From assembly GCF_000508165.1 (NCBI RefSeq), contig NZ_AYOZ01000003.1:62001-126000 (forward strand): 64,000 bases of DNA, in the 5' to 3' direction. Positions within the stretch are counted from its first letter, which is position 1; each line of letters begins with the position of its first letter. Below the pieces are notes generated by a model. It made no database searches and had not been told where the DNA came from. It was given only the letters and a program-made list of their open reading frames with translations. Shown here one piece after another: positions 18,318 through 26,952 of the stretch. The position numbers were made by a program, and so were the translations under genes. The stretch comes from Marinomonas profundimaris. GTDB lineage: Bacteria > Pseudomonadota > Gammaproteobacteria > Pseudomonadales > Marinomonadaceae.

Positions 18318-18659
18318 TTGAAAAAAGCCTTTTCTGCCCATCATGTGTTGGCTGATTTATTGATGGACTTGCAAATGGCATTGCAAGATTGTGGTGTTTG
18401 GGAGTGCGATGTTCCTACTCAATCCGCGTTGCAAAGTGTGGCACCTTTTTGCATTGATACGATGACTTTTGGGCAATGGTTAAGGTTTGTGATGATGGAA
18501 CGATTTAAAACAATGTTGGAAACCGGCTCACCACTCCCTGCCAATTGTCATATTTCCCCGATGGCGGAAGACGCTTTTAAAGGGCTAGAGCCTGTAAAAG
18601 TCGCTTGTATCGTGGATTGTTTGAATCGTATTGATCAGCACTTAGGTAATCTCGCTTGA
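18318..18659 (+). CDS. YqcC family protein (DUF446)
   Basis: A 113-aa helical protein of the YqcC/DUF446 family. The core FCIDTMTFGQWLRFVMMERFK and the closing CLNRIDQHLGN match this family, which has no firm function; E. coli yqcC lies beside the tRNA-pseudouridine synthase gene truC. The start is TTG at 18318, chosen because GAAGGAGA sits 8 bases upstream. The stop overlaps the start of the DUF1853 gene (TGATG), so the two form an operon. Confidence 0.87.
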   Translation: MKKAFSAHHVLADLLMDLQMALQDCGVWECDVPTQSALQSVAPFCIDTMTFGQWLRFVMMERFKTMLETGSPLPANCHISPMAEDAFKGLEPVKVACIVDCLNRIDQHLGNLA

Positions 18660-19519
18660 TGTTAAAAAGTGTGAAAAATCCATTGGTAAAAGATCTTTGC
18701 TGGTTGGTGGAGGGGCATTATATTGAGCAAGATTTTGATCTTAAGCCGCATTGGCTGCCAGATCTTGAAGTGAAACTGCTTGCATTAGAGCATGACCCTA
18801 CGCCAATCATAGACGCTATGTCAGCGTGTAAATCGCACTTTCTTGGTAGTTACTTCGAAACGCTATTTTCCTTTGCTATCGAACATTTGTCCGATTTAAC
18901 GATTTGCTTAGAACACGTACAAATTGAAAAAGAAGGCAGAACGTTGGGCGAAGTAGACATGTTGGTGGAGACTCCGCATGGGGAGCTTCATCAATTTGAA
19001 ATAGCGATTAAGTTTTATTTAGAAAGGCCGGACCTTTACCCTAACCATTGGATTGGACCGAATAAAAACGACAGTTTGTTGAAAAAAGTGTCGAGAGCCA
19101 AAGAGCACCAATTGCAAATATTACAAACGCCAGAAGGAAAAGAAGTCATTGATAATGTGGCAAACGGTCGAATACCACATGCCAATTTGATGATTTTTGG
19201 TCGTTTGTATTCCGTTTTGGCATGCATTGAAAGTATCAATGATTGGCTTGAAAATTCTGAGCGAGGCGGCTGGATTCGGGCGTCTGACCTGCCTTTGTTG
19301 ATGCCTTATTTTTCCTATTTTCTTATCTTACAAAAGCCTCATTGGATGGCTTCTCCCAATTTAAATGATAATTTTTCTTTCATTTCTCCTCAATCTGCCT
19401 ACAATCTCGTAGGTCATTTCCTACGCGACGATCGTCCTAGACACGTTTTTTTATGCCGGACGCTTGATGACATTAATACGACAAAACGCACTGTATTTAT
19501 TGTTCCTGATTCGTGGTGA
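18659..19519 (+). CDS. DUF1853 family protein
   Basis: A 286-aa protein fitting DUF1853, a family of unknown function. Conserved pieces are LGSYFETLFSFAIEHL, the acidic EVDMLVETPHGELHQFEIAIKFYL, and WIGPNKNDSL. The pattern E...D...HxFEIAIKF resembles the D-(E/x)xK layout of PD-(D/E)xK nuclease-like folds, but that is my inference. The ATG overlaps the YqcC stop; a TTG one codon upstream is possible. It is the second gene of a two-gene operon. Confidence 0.85.
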   Translation: MLKSVKNPLVKDLCWLVEGHYIEQDFDLKPHWLPDLEVKLLALEHDPTPIIDAMSACKSHFLGSYFETLFSFAIEHLSDLTICLEHVQIEKEGRTLGEVDMLVETPHGELHQFEIAIKFYLERPDLYPNHWIGPNKNDSLLKKVSRAKEHQLQILQTPEGKEVIDNVANGRIPHANLMIFGRLYSVLACIESINDWLENSERGGWIRASDLPLLMPYFSYFLILQKPHWMASPNLNDNFSFISPQSAYNLVGHFLRDDRPRHVFLCRTLDDINTTKRTVFIVPDSW

Positions 19520-19580
19520 GAGGTTAGACAGAATCTAATACCAAAATGCATCGAATATATTTTAGTAGTATTAAATATAA

Positions 19581-21590
19581 ATGACCGATTTAACAAAATT
19601 ACTTCAGTGCAAAATGCCGTTAGCTGCTTGGATTATAGATGTAGAGCATTCTAGCGTGCCATGGTGCAATGACGCCGCAGAGCAGCTATTGGTTGATTCT
19701 CTTGGCGAAATTCACTCTGGCCGGCGGATTATAAGCGATACATTAAAAGAACGATTGTCGCTTTGTTTAGGGGCTGTAGAGGAAGGAAAGACATTAGCGT
19801 TTAATTGGCCATTTATATCTAAGAATGGTACCCGTTACAACTGTACTGGTTCCGTTATTTCATTGGGCGATGAACGCAAAGGTTTGTCTGTTGAAGCCCG
19901 CCCCGTTGTTCTCCCTAGCGCTCCCCAACATGATCAAGACGCCGGACTTCTACGGCAATTTAAAACCTTATCTTTTGTTATATTCGATATGGATTGTGTT
20001 TGTGTCGAATCGAGTGATGCGTTTAAAACCCATTTTGGCGACATCCGCCATGTACGAGACCTATTCGCAGTGTCTGGTGCCGCAAACAGCTTTATTAGCC
20101 GTATATCTAAACAAGAAAACCTGTCTCAGGAAATCATGTTGTCTGCGCTAGATGGTGTGCGTTGGCATCGAATCGAAGTGTCTAAAAATGCCTTAACCAA
20201 TAAAATCTATTTACTGGCTCATGACATCCAAGAAGAAAGGGATCATGAAGTTGCTTTGTATCGTCTTAATAACTACGACAGCCTTACCAATTTACCCAAT
20301 CGAAATTTATTGTATCAGCAGTTAGAAAGTGCCTTGATCAATGCGCGCAAACGCCAACGAGAGTTTGGCATATTGTATTTGGATTTGGATGGCTTCAAGG
20401 TCATTAATGATAATTTTGGACACCGAGTAGGTGATGAGCTTATTCAAAGAGTGGCTGAGCGCATAAAAGCCAGTATTCCATCGGGCGCTTGCTTGTACCG
20501 TTTGGGCGGCGATGAGTTTGTGGTCGTGCTGGAAAACACACACGCTATTGAAGAGCTGGAAAATATTGCGACCAGCATTATGCAAAATGCGAGCAATACA
20601 TACCCTGTGGCAAAAATGGAAATGATGATCACCGCGAGTATCGGCATTGCCAGTTACCCGTCGCACGCGGATGATGTTGATAATTTGTTGAAAAATGCCG
20701 ATGCTGCCATGTATCGAGCAAAGTCGACCGGCCATAACCTGTATTTTGTGTATGAAAATAAAATGGCCGATAACATCAATGCTCACCTGACCTTAGGTGG
20801 CGGCTTACGTAAAGCCATTGATGAGGAAGAGTTCGTTCTTCATTATCAGCCTAAGATACGCCTTCCTGACGAAGCGGTTGTTGGTGCAGAGGCGTTGATT
20901 CGATGGCTTCATCCAGAACTCGGGATGATCAGTCCAGATCAATTTATCCCTTTAGCGGAAGAGAGCGGTCTGATTCTTCCTCTTGGCGAGTGGGTTATTC
21001 GTAGGGCATGTCGTCAATTGCAAGCGTGGCGAGAGGCCGGCTACCCACCTATTAAATTATCAGTCAACTTGTCCAGTCGGCAATTCATGCAAGCTGATTT
21101 AGTGGATATGGTTCAGCGTATCTTGCAAGAAACGGGTGTAGACTCTGAATATTTAGAACTGGAATTGACGGAAAGCATGTTGATGGCGGACGCTCAGCAA
21201 TCCATTGAAAAGCTACATGGGTTCCGAAAGCTAGGGCTGACATTGTCCATTGATGATTTTGGAACAGGCTACTCCTCACTGGCGTATTTAAAGAAATTTC
21301 CGATTCAAACATTAAAAATTGATCGATCCTTCATCCACGATTTAGGCTTAGACAGCGACAATGACGCCATTGTTAAAGCCACGGTTGCGATGGCGAACAG
21401 TCTGAATTTAAAAGTGATAGCAGAAGGGGTCGAAAGTCGTGCTCAGGTGGATGTTTTGAACAGTTACAAATGCCAAGAAGTACAAGGGTATTTATTCTCT
21501 AAACCCCTTTGCAGTCACGAGTTTGCACTCTACATGGATACGCATGGCTTTAGTAACTTAAGTGCTTCAATAGAAGCAGATTACGTATAA
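19581..21590 (+). CDS. Diguanylate cyclase/phosphodiesterase (PAS-GGDEF-EAL)
   Basis: A 669-aa cyclic-di-GMP signalling protein. Two PAS-like regions occupy roughly residues 1-210, followed by a GGDEF domain (intact motif in LYRLGGDEFVVVLE) and a C-terminal EAL domain. The EAL part has the signature (AEALIRW), the metal/catalytic motifs ESMLMAD, IDDFGTGYSSL and IAEGVES all present. Both domains may therefore be active, though the RxxD inhibitory site five residues before GGDEF is absent. No membrane helix is evident, so it is likely cytosolic. The ATG at 19581 has only a weak ribosome site. Confidence 0.93.
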   Translation: MTDLTKLLQCKMPLAAWIIDVEHSSVPWCNDAAEQLLVDSLGEIHSGRRIISDTLKERLSLCLGAVEEGKTLAFNWPFISKNGTRYNCTGSVISLGDERKGLSVEARPVVLPSAPQHDQDAGLLRQFKTLSFVIFDMDCVCVESSDAFKTHFGDIRHVRDLFAVSGAANSFISRISKQENLSQEIMLSALDGVRWHRIEVSKNALTNKIYLLAHDIQEERDHEVALYRLNNYDSLTNLPNRNLLYQQLESALINARKRQREFGILYLDLDGFKVINDNFGHRVGDELIQRVAERIKASIPSGACLYRLGGDEFVVVLENTHAIEELENIATSIMQNASNTYPVAKMEMMITASIGIASYPSHADDVDNLLKNADAAMYRAKSTGHNLYFVYENKMADNINAHLTLGGGLRKAIDEEEFVLHYQPKIRLPDEAVVGAEALIRWLHPELGMISPDQFIPLAEESGLILPLGEWVIRRACRQLQAWREAGYPPIKLSVNLSSRQFMQADLVDMVQRILQETGVDSEYLELELTESMLMADAQQSIEKLHGFRKLGLTLSIDDFGTGYSSLAYLKKFPIQTLKIDRSFIHDLGLDSDNDAIVKATVAMANSLNLKVIAEGVESRAQVDVLNSYKCQEVQGYLFSKPLCSHEFALYMDTHGFSNLSASIEADYV

Positions 21591-21708
21591 AATTGGCGTT
21601 ATAATTTTCAGGATTTGTCTGTTCAGTTTTTGAATTTTTAATGTTTTGCTGTTTATTAGTGGGTTATCCTACCGCTTCAAGTGAAAATTAATAAACTATG
21701 GGTACATT

Positions 21709-22563
21709 GTGTCGACACTCGAAAACCTTTCTTGTCCGATAGACGCCACACCACTAAGCCGTGATGAACGAAGCCTGAAGTGTGAACATGGGCATGTCTA
21801 TGATCTCGCTAAAACGGGTTATATCAACCTTCTTCCTGTGCAAAATAAACGTTCCAAAGACCCTGGTGACAGTAAAGAAATGGTGGCTGCAAGGCAGGCT
21901 TTTTTAAACCAGCAGCATTACTTTCCGATCGTGAACAAAATCCTATCGTCTTGGCCAAAAAGTGATTTGGTGAATGGCACTAGAATTTTAGATGCTGGGT
22001 GTGGTGAAGGGTATTACCTTAATGCCATTGGTGGCGCTTTGGCGGAACAAAACATTGCCATGGAACGCACCGGTTTAGATATTTCTAAATGGGCCATTAC
22101 AGCCGCGAGCAAACGTGATAAAAGCGTGAGTTGGTTGGTTGGCAGTAATGCCAGTTTACCGGTTCCCAATGCGCGTTTTGACGCGATTTTGTGTTTGTTT
22201 GGTTTTCCTATCTTTAGTGAGTTCTCACGCGTACTGAGTGACAAGGGTTTACTATTGCTGGTGGAATCGGGGCCTGATCATCTGATTGAATTGCGTAAAA
22301 TACTGTACCCCTCTATTCATGATTACAAACAAACGTTTTCTGAAGGTATGGCGCATTTTGACTTGGTGTCCGAGCAGTCAGAAACCTATCGTTTCACGTT
22401 AAACTCGCAAACAGAAATTCAACAATTATTGACGATGACACCTCATATTCATAAAGCGTCTTACGATGGCCGTGAAGCGGTTAAACAACTTGAATCTATC
22501 AATCTTACCGCAGACATTAAGCTCCGCTGGTATCGAAAAACTAAGGTAGTAGATTATGTCTAA
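21709..22563 (+). CDS. rlmA: 23S rRNA (guanine-N1)-methyltransferase RlmA-like
   Basis: A 284-aa RlmA-type enzyme, which methylates N1 of a guanine in helix 35 of 23S rRNA (G745 in E. coli). The N-terminal zinc-ribbon region is followed by KTGYINLLPVQNKRSKDPGD, a family signature, and a Rossmann methyltransferase domain (ILDAGCGEGYYL). The zinc ligands in E. coli are C5, C8, C21 and H25; here the second is Asp12 (C9, D12, C25, H29), which is unusual. It starts with GTG at 21709. The end overlaps the carbonic anhydrase gene by 8 bases. Confidence 0.9.
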   Translation: MSTLENLSCPIDATPLSRDERSLKCEHGHVYDLAKTGYINLLPVQNKRSKDPGDSKEMVAARQAFLNQQHYFPIVNKILSSWPKSDLVNGTRILDAGCGEGYYLNAIGGALAEQNIAMERTGLDISKWAITAASKRDKSVSWLVGSNASLPVPNARFDAILCLFGFPIFSEFSRVLSDKGLLLLVESGPDHLIELRKILYPSIHDYKQTFSEGMAHFDLVSEQSETYRFTLNSQTEIQQLLTMTPHIHKASYDGREAVKQLESINLTADIKLRWYRKTKVVDYV

Positions 22564-23188
22564 TAATTTAGATGAACTTTTTAGTAAAAATAGAGAGTGG
22601 GCAGCCAAGGTTACCGAAGAGGATCCTGAGTTCTTTTCTACGTTATCCAAACAGCAAATGCCGGAATATCTTTGGATAGGCTGTGCTGATAGCCGGGTTC
22701 CAGCCAATCAGATCGTCGACCTGTTACCTGGTGAAGTGTTTGTGCACCGTAATATTGCAAATGTGGTGGTTCATACTGACTTGAATTGTTTGTCGGTTAT
22801 TCAGTTCGCCGTCGATGTGTTGAAAGTTAAGCATATTATGGTGGTTGGGCATTATGGTTGTGGCGGTATCAAAGCGGCCATGGGGACGGAAGAGCACGGC
22901 ATGATCGACAACTGGTTACGCCATATTAAAGATGTTTATCGATTGCATCGAAAAGAAATTGATGCGATTGACGATGAGCACGCTCGCTTTGATCGTATGT
23001 GTGAACTAAATGTGGTCGAGCAAGTGGCGAACGTTTGTCAAAGCAGTATTGTTCAAAACGCATGGCGAATAGGGCAAGAGTTGCATGTCCATGGCTGGTG
23101 TTACAGCTTGGGAAATGGTCATATCAAAGATTTAGACGTGACCGTGTCCAACGCAGAAGAATCCGCAGAAAGATTGAATAATATGTAG
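22556..23188 (+). CDS. can: Beta-class carbonic anhydrase
   Basis: A 210-aa beta carbonic anhydrase catalysing CO2/bicarbonate interconversion in the cytosol. The zinc ligands are visible in CADSRVPANQIV (Cys, Asp) and in HYGCGGIKAA (His, Cys), and the Asp-Arg dyad is intact. Length matches E. coli Can (220 aa). It overlaps rlmA and is probably translationally coupled. A strong bidirectional terminator follows. Confidence 0.96.
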   Translation: MSNNLDELFSKNREWAAKVTEEDPEFFSTLSKQQMPEYLWIGCADSRVPANQIVDLLPGEVFVHRNIANVVVHTDLNCLSVIQFAVDVLKVKHIMVVGHYGCGGIKAAMGTEEHGMIDNWLRHIKDVYRLHRKEIDAIDDEHARFDRMCELNVVEQVANVCQSSIVQNAWRIGQELHVHGWCYSLGNGHIKDLDVTVSNAEESAERLNNM

Positions 23189-23210
23189 TGTATTGTTGAT
23201 CGGATCACGG

Positions 23211-23257
23211 TATAAAAACAAAAAAACGAACTCAAAGTTCGTTTTTTTGTTTTTATA
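23211..23257. terminator. Bidirectional terminator between can and the LysR gene
   Basis: A perfect 22-bp inverted repeat with loop CAA. Each arm has the core CGAACT flanked by A/T runs, so it can stop transcription from both convergent genes. Confidence 0.92.
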
Positions 23258-23271
23258 GAATGCGTAAACAA

Positions 23272-24225
23272 TTATAGGTTGTTATTTTCAGCAATCGTTT
23301 TTGCACAACCTGCGATGGTTGATCTCAGCCAAATATGCCCCGGGTCATGTTGCAGCAAAGGGCTCCAGAGCATTTTCAGTTCTACCGGCGGAATGTCGAA
23401 TGGCGGAGGCATAACAACGACGCGTTTGTTGTCTTCCATCAGTCTGGTCGCCAATGAAGGCAGTGTGGCAATAAGGCCCAGCTGTTCTGTTGCTCGCATG
23501 GCAACGTTGTAGTTTCTGGTAAACAAACGGATATTACGTTTGAACCCCAAATCCGCTAATGAACCATCGACCCAACCTAATTTTTGAACTTCCTCAGGCT
23601 GAATACCCACGCCAACACCAAACCCAGTTTTACTGACCCAAACATGTGGTGAGGCAAGGTAGGTTTCTAGGGAAAAGTTTCTCGCAATTTCTGAGTCCGC
23701 AGGCACCAAGCAAGAAAAATGGTCAACCCAAACAGATTTTTGATGAAATGACTGTGGCAAGGTCTCAAATCGGTTAATGACCAAATCGACTTTGCCTTTT
23801 TCAACGTCATGAAAGCTCACGTCGCTTGGGTTCATGACGTCTAAAATGACGTTAGGCGCTTCATTTTGAAGCTTCTTCATTAAAGGTGGGATCAATGTGG
23901 CTTCAGCGTAATCACTCGCCATAATGCGAAATACACGTGAGCTGGATTCGGCTTCGAAATTCTGTCCCAAATGGAGGACTTCATCCACCGATTGAAGAAT
24001 GACTTGAACGCGCGGCTGTAATTGAATGGCCAAGGCAGTCGGCATCATACCTTCACTGGTTCTCACCAGTAATGGATCATGAAATAGATCTCGTAAACGA
24101 CGTAATCCGTTACTCATCGCAGGCTGGGTAATACCAAGTTGATTGGCGGCGTGGGTAACGTTTTGCTCCCGTAATAAGGAGTCTAGGTAACGAAGTAAAT
24201 TGAGATCTATTTTGTCTAACTGCAT
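23272..24225 (-). CDS. LysR family transcriptional regulator
   Basis: A 317-aa LysR-type regulator. The N-terminal winged helix is clear (LNLLRYLDSLLREQNVTHAA, then LGITQPAMSNGLRRLRDLF), and a co-inducer domain follows. The layout and the motif DPLLVRTSEGMMPT place it in the NodD/NahR-like branch, which often controls aromatic or other catabolic genes. No obvious target gene is adjacent: the upstream neighbour is the AGE epimerase gene on the same strand, 90 bases away. Effector and targets are unknown. Confidence 0.92.
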   Translation of the reverse strand: MQLDKIDLNLLRYLDSLLREQNVTHAANQLGITQPAMSNGLRRLRDLFHDPLLVRTSEGMMPTALAIQLQPRVQVILQSVDEVLHLGQNFEAESSSRVFRIMASDYAEATLIPPLMKKLQNEAPNVILDVMNPSDVSFHDVEKGKVDLVINRFETLPQSFHQKSVWVDHFSCLVPADSEIARNFSLETYLASPHVWVSKTGFGVGVGIQPEEVQKLGWVDGSLADLGFKRNIRLFTRNYNVAMRATEQLGLIATLPSLATRLMEDNKRVVVMPPPFDIPPVELKMLWSPLLQHDPGHIWLRSTIAGCAKTIAENNNL

Positions 24226-24315
24226 AAAGGAAGAGGCCCGTGTCCACTAGCGTAGGGCCTGCATCATACTTCATTTCCCCTCTGATTAGAATGTTTCCTC
24301 AGAGAGAGTAAGGTA

Positions 24316-25521
24316 TTAAGCCAGTTTAGAAAGTTGCTCTATCACTTCATAGCAAGCGCCCATGGTGTGGTAGTCGGTTTTTCCAGCGGGACTTTTGCAA
24401 TCATCAAGGGCTTTGTTTTCTTGAGTCAAAATGCGAAACCAAGCGCCATATTGGTGATCAATCATATGAGTCCAGCTGTATTGCCAAATTTGTTGGTACT
24501 TATCCCAATATTGACTTTCATTTGTTGTGAGCGCCAAAAGTGCCGCAGTGGCAAACGTTTCGGCTTGAACCCAAAAGTACTTATCGCCATCACAAATATT
24601 TCCTTCAGGGTCATAGCCATAGCAAAGTCCGCCATTGGTGTTGTCCCAAGACTTATCCCACGCTGCGTCAAACAGTTTTTTAGCGGTAGGAACAAGCCAT
24701 TCAATAGGGGAGCGCTGATGAATAAGGAGTAGAAGTTTTGCCCATTCGGTCTGGTGTCCGGGTTGGAAACCCCACGGACGGAATAGGTGTTTTGGGTCTT
24801 CTTTGTTGTAATCCCAATCGACTTGCCAATCGGTTGTGTAATGTTCCCAGATTTCACCACCCGCTAGAGACGCTTGGCGTAAACAAATATGTTTGGCAAG
24901 TAGTGTTGCTCGTTCGAGGTAATGCACTTCTTGAGTAGCATCGTAGGCCGCCAGAAGGGCTTCGCAGCTGTGCATGTTGGCATTTTGGCCACGATAATTA
25001 GATACATCTTGCCAGTCGCCTGAAATTTCGTCTTTGTACAAGCCAAACTCGCTATCCCAAAAATGCAGCTCCATAAGATCGAAGGTTTCTTTTATCCAAG
25101 GTTTGGCTTCTTCCACGCCGGCTTTATAAGCCGTGGCGTAGGCGAGTAAGACAAACGCAAGTCCGTAGCAGTGGTTGGTTTCGTCAAGGTTTTGGTCTTT
25201 ATTTAATAGCCAGACATAGCCACCATTGTCGCGACGATGACGTTCTCTCAAATAACGAAGACCATGTCTTGTTGCCTCTAGATAGGCTGGTTTATTGTCT
25301 GTTTGAGCGGGTTCAGCTTGATAGGCTTTTGCATAATTAAAAATGAAACGTGTGCTGCTAACAAGGTGACGTGTGTCTGTGTCATAAATCTCGCCATTGT
25401 CTTTGAAAAATTGGAAAAATCCCCCTGCCTTATCAATGCAATGTGGGTGATAAAACGCCATGGTGGATTGAATGTGTTGGTTTAAAAAAAGGGCAGATTG
25501 GAACTCGGGAAAAACAGGCAT
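24316..25521 (-). CDS. AGE family sugar epimerase/isomerase
   Basis: A 401-aa enzyme of the N-acylglucosamine 2-epimerase superfamily (alpha6/alpha6 barrel), which includes GlcNAc 2-epimerases, mannose isomerases and the sulfoquinovose isomerase YihS. Conserved parts are TRHLVSSTRFIFNYAKAY, RGQNANMHSCEALLAAYDAT, and FRPWGFQPGHQTEWAKLL with the catalytic-type histidines. The last segments fit mannose/sulfoquinovose isomerases better than renal-type epimerases, but the substrate is not certain. AAGGACG precedes the ATG. The divergent ROK regulator may control it. Confidence 0.88.
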   Translation of the reverse strand: MPVFPEFQSALFLNQHIQSTMAFYHPHCIDKAGGFFQFFKDNGEIYDTDTRHLVSSTRFIFNYAKAYQAEPAQTDNKPAYLEATRHGLRYLRERHRRDNGGYVWLLNKDQNLDETNHCYGLAFVLLAYATAYKAGVEEAKPWIKETFDLMELHFWDSEFGLYKDEISGDWQDVSNYRGQNANMHSCEALLAAYDATQEVHYLERATLLAKHICLRQASLAGGEIWEHYTTDWQVDWDYNKEDPKHLFRPWGFQPGHQTEWAKLLLLIHQRSPIEWLVPTAKKLFDAAWDKSWDNTNGGLCYGYDPEGNICDGDKYFWVQAETFATAALLALTTNESQYWDKYQQIWQYSWTHMIDHQYGAWFRILTQENKALDDCKSPAGKTDYHTMGACYEVIEQLSKLA

Positions 25522-25711
25522 AATGTCGTCCTTTGTGTATGACTTTACGATCTGAAAGAAAGCAATACGTCTTTTATTTTAAAGGGGCTTTTGTTTATTG
25601 GTTTGGTATTTTGTGCGCGTTATCTCATCTTAATGGGTTATATTATTAAATCAATTAGATTTATTAAATCTCAGTGGTTAGTTTACGGGCTTCAAATGAG
25701 AGTAGGGTTGT

Positions 25712-26914
25712 ATGAAATCGTCAGGTAGTACTTCTGAGCAAAGTCGTGTTTATAACGAACGGATAATTCTTCACTTGGTTCGACAGTTCCCAGAAATCTC
25801 TCGGGTGAGTATTGCCGAAAGGACGGGCTTGAGCGCTCAGACTATTTCCGTCATTACTTCTTCTTTACTTGAGCGACAATTACTCACCATTACGGGGAAG
25901 GTCAAAGGTCGCCGTGGGCAACCCTCTATTAAGCTGAGCATTAATCATAAAGGTGCTTACGGGTTGGGCATTAATGTCGACCGAGATCATATCAGTGCCG
26001 CGCTGCTGGACTTCAGTGGCGCTTGCGTCCTTCAGTTGGAGCGAATGGTGTCGTTTCCCTCTGAACATTTGGCTAAGGGTATCGCTCAAGAACTGATTGA
26101 AGAAGTCAAAACGACCTTAGGCTCGGAGTGGAGCCGAGTGGAAGGCATTGGTCTGGCTCGACCAGATTATATGGACTCTTGGCTGGAAACCTTAGTCACT
26201 GATTCGGAACAAAGGGAAAATTTAGCAGAACTTAAAGCGGCGCTAGAATATTGGCAGTCGGATGCTTTTGAAACCTGGCTAACCGAACTAACGGGCGTGA
26301 CCTGTTTTTGTGAAAATGACGCTGTGGCCGCAGCAACCAGTGAATTGTTGTTGGCATCAGACTCTCCTAAACGCCACTTTTTTTACCTCTTTGTGAGTAC
26401 TGCATGCGGTGGAAGTTTGGTTGCCAATGGGGAATGTTATTTTGGTGCGCACGGCAAAGCAGGCAGTTTTGGTTTGATCCCAACCGCGACAGGAAAACAT
26501 GGTAAATGGATTCTAGAAGCCTTGTCTCTGTCCTCGTTGCGACGATTTTTCATGGCCAATCAAGTGGCTTGGCCAGCAACAGAAGATGCTTGGCAGCAGG
26601 CTCAGTACACCATGCTCATTGATCAATGGACCCAAGATGTCGCAGTTGAAGTGACGCCCGCGTTGGCGTCGGTGATTGCTTTATATGATCCAGAAGCCGT
26701 GCTTATTGGGGGGCGCTTACCTGCCCCTGTTCTCTCCGCGTTGATTTCCGCTATGGAAAACACGTTAAGCTCACACAGTATGTTGCCTTTGCCAGCTATT
26801 CGAGTGGCGCAAACAGGCTATACCGCCGGAGTATTAGGTGCCGCAGTATTGCCCTTGTATGAAACCTTTGCACCACAGCAAAACCTACTACTATTAAGTT
26901 CCAAAGAAAGATAA
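25712..26914 (+). CDS. ROK family transcriptional regulator
   Basis: A 400-aa NagC/Mlc-type regulator. The N-terminal helix-turn-helix (SRVSIAERTGLSAQTISVIT) is followed by a ROK sugar-kinase-like domain (GLGINVDRDHISAALLDFSG). The usual ROK zinc motif (CxCGxxGCxE) is missing; the corresponding stretch reads CYFGAHGKAGSFG. It therefore probably senses a sugar as a pure regulator. It is divergent from the AGE epimerase with about 190 bases between, which suggests local control of that gene by a sugar ligand. Confidence 0.9.
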   Translation: MKSSGSTSEQSRVYNERIILHLVRQFPEISRVSIAERTGLSAQTISVITSSLLERQLLTITGKVKGRRGQPSIKLSINHKGAYGLGINVDRDHISAALLDFSGACVLQLERMVSFPSEHLAKGIAQELIEEVKTTLGSEWSRVEGIGLARPDYMDSWLETLVTDSEQRENLAELKAALEYWQSDAFETWLTELTGVTCFCENDAVAAATSELLLASDSPKRHFFYLFVSTACGGSLVANGECYFGAHGKAGSFGLIPTATGKHGKWILEALSLSSLRRFFMANQVAWPATEDAWQQAQYTMLIDQWTQDVAVEVTPALASVIALYDPEAVLIGGRLPAPVLSALISAMENTLSSHSMLPLPAIRVAQTGYTAGVLGAAVLPLYETFAPQQNLLLLSSKER

Positions 26915-26952
26915 CGCGGACCTTTTTTAAGGTTAACAACGAGTGAGACAAG

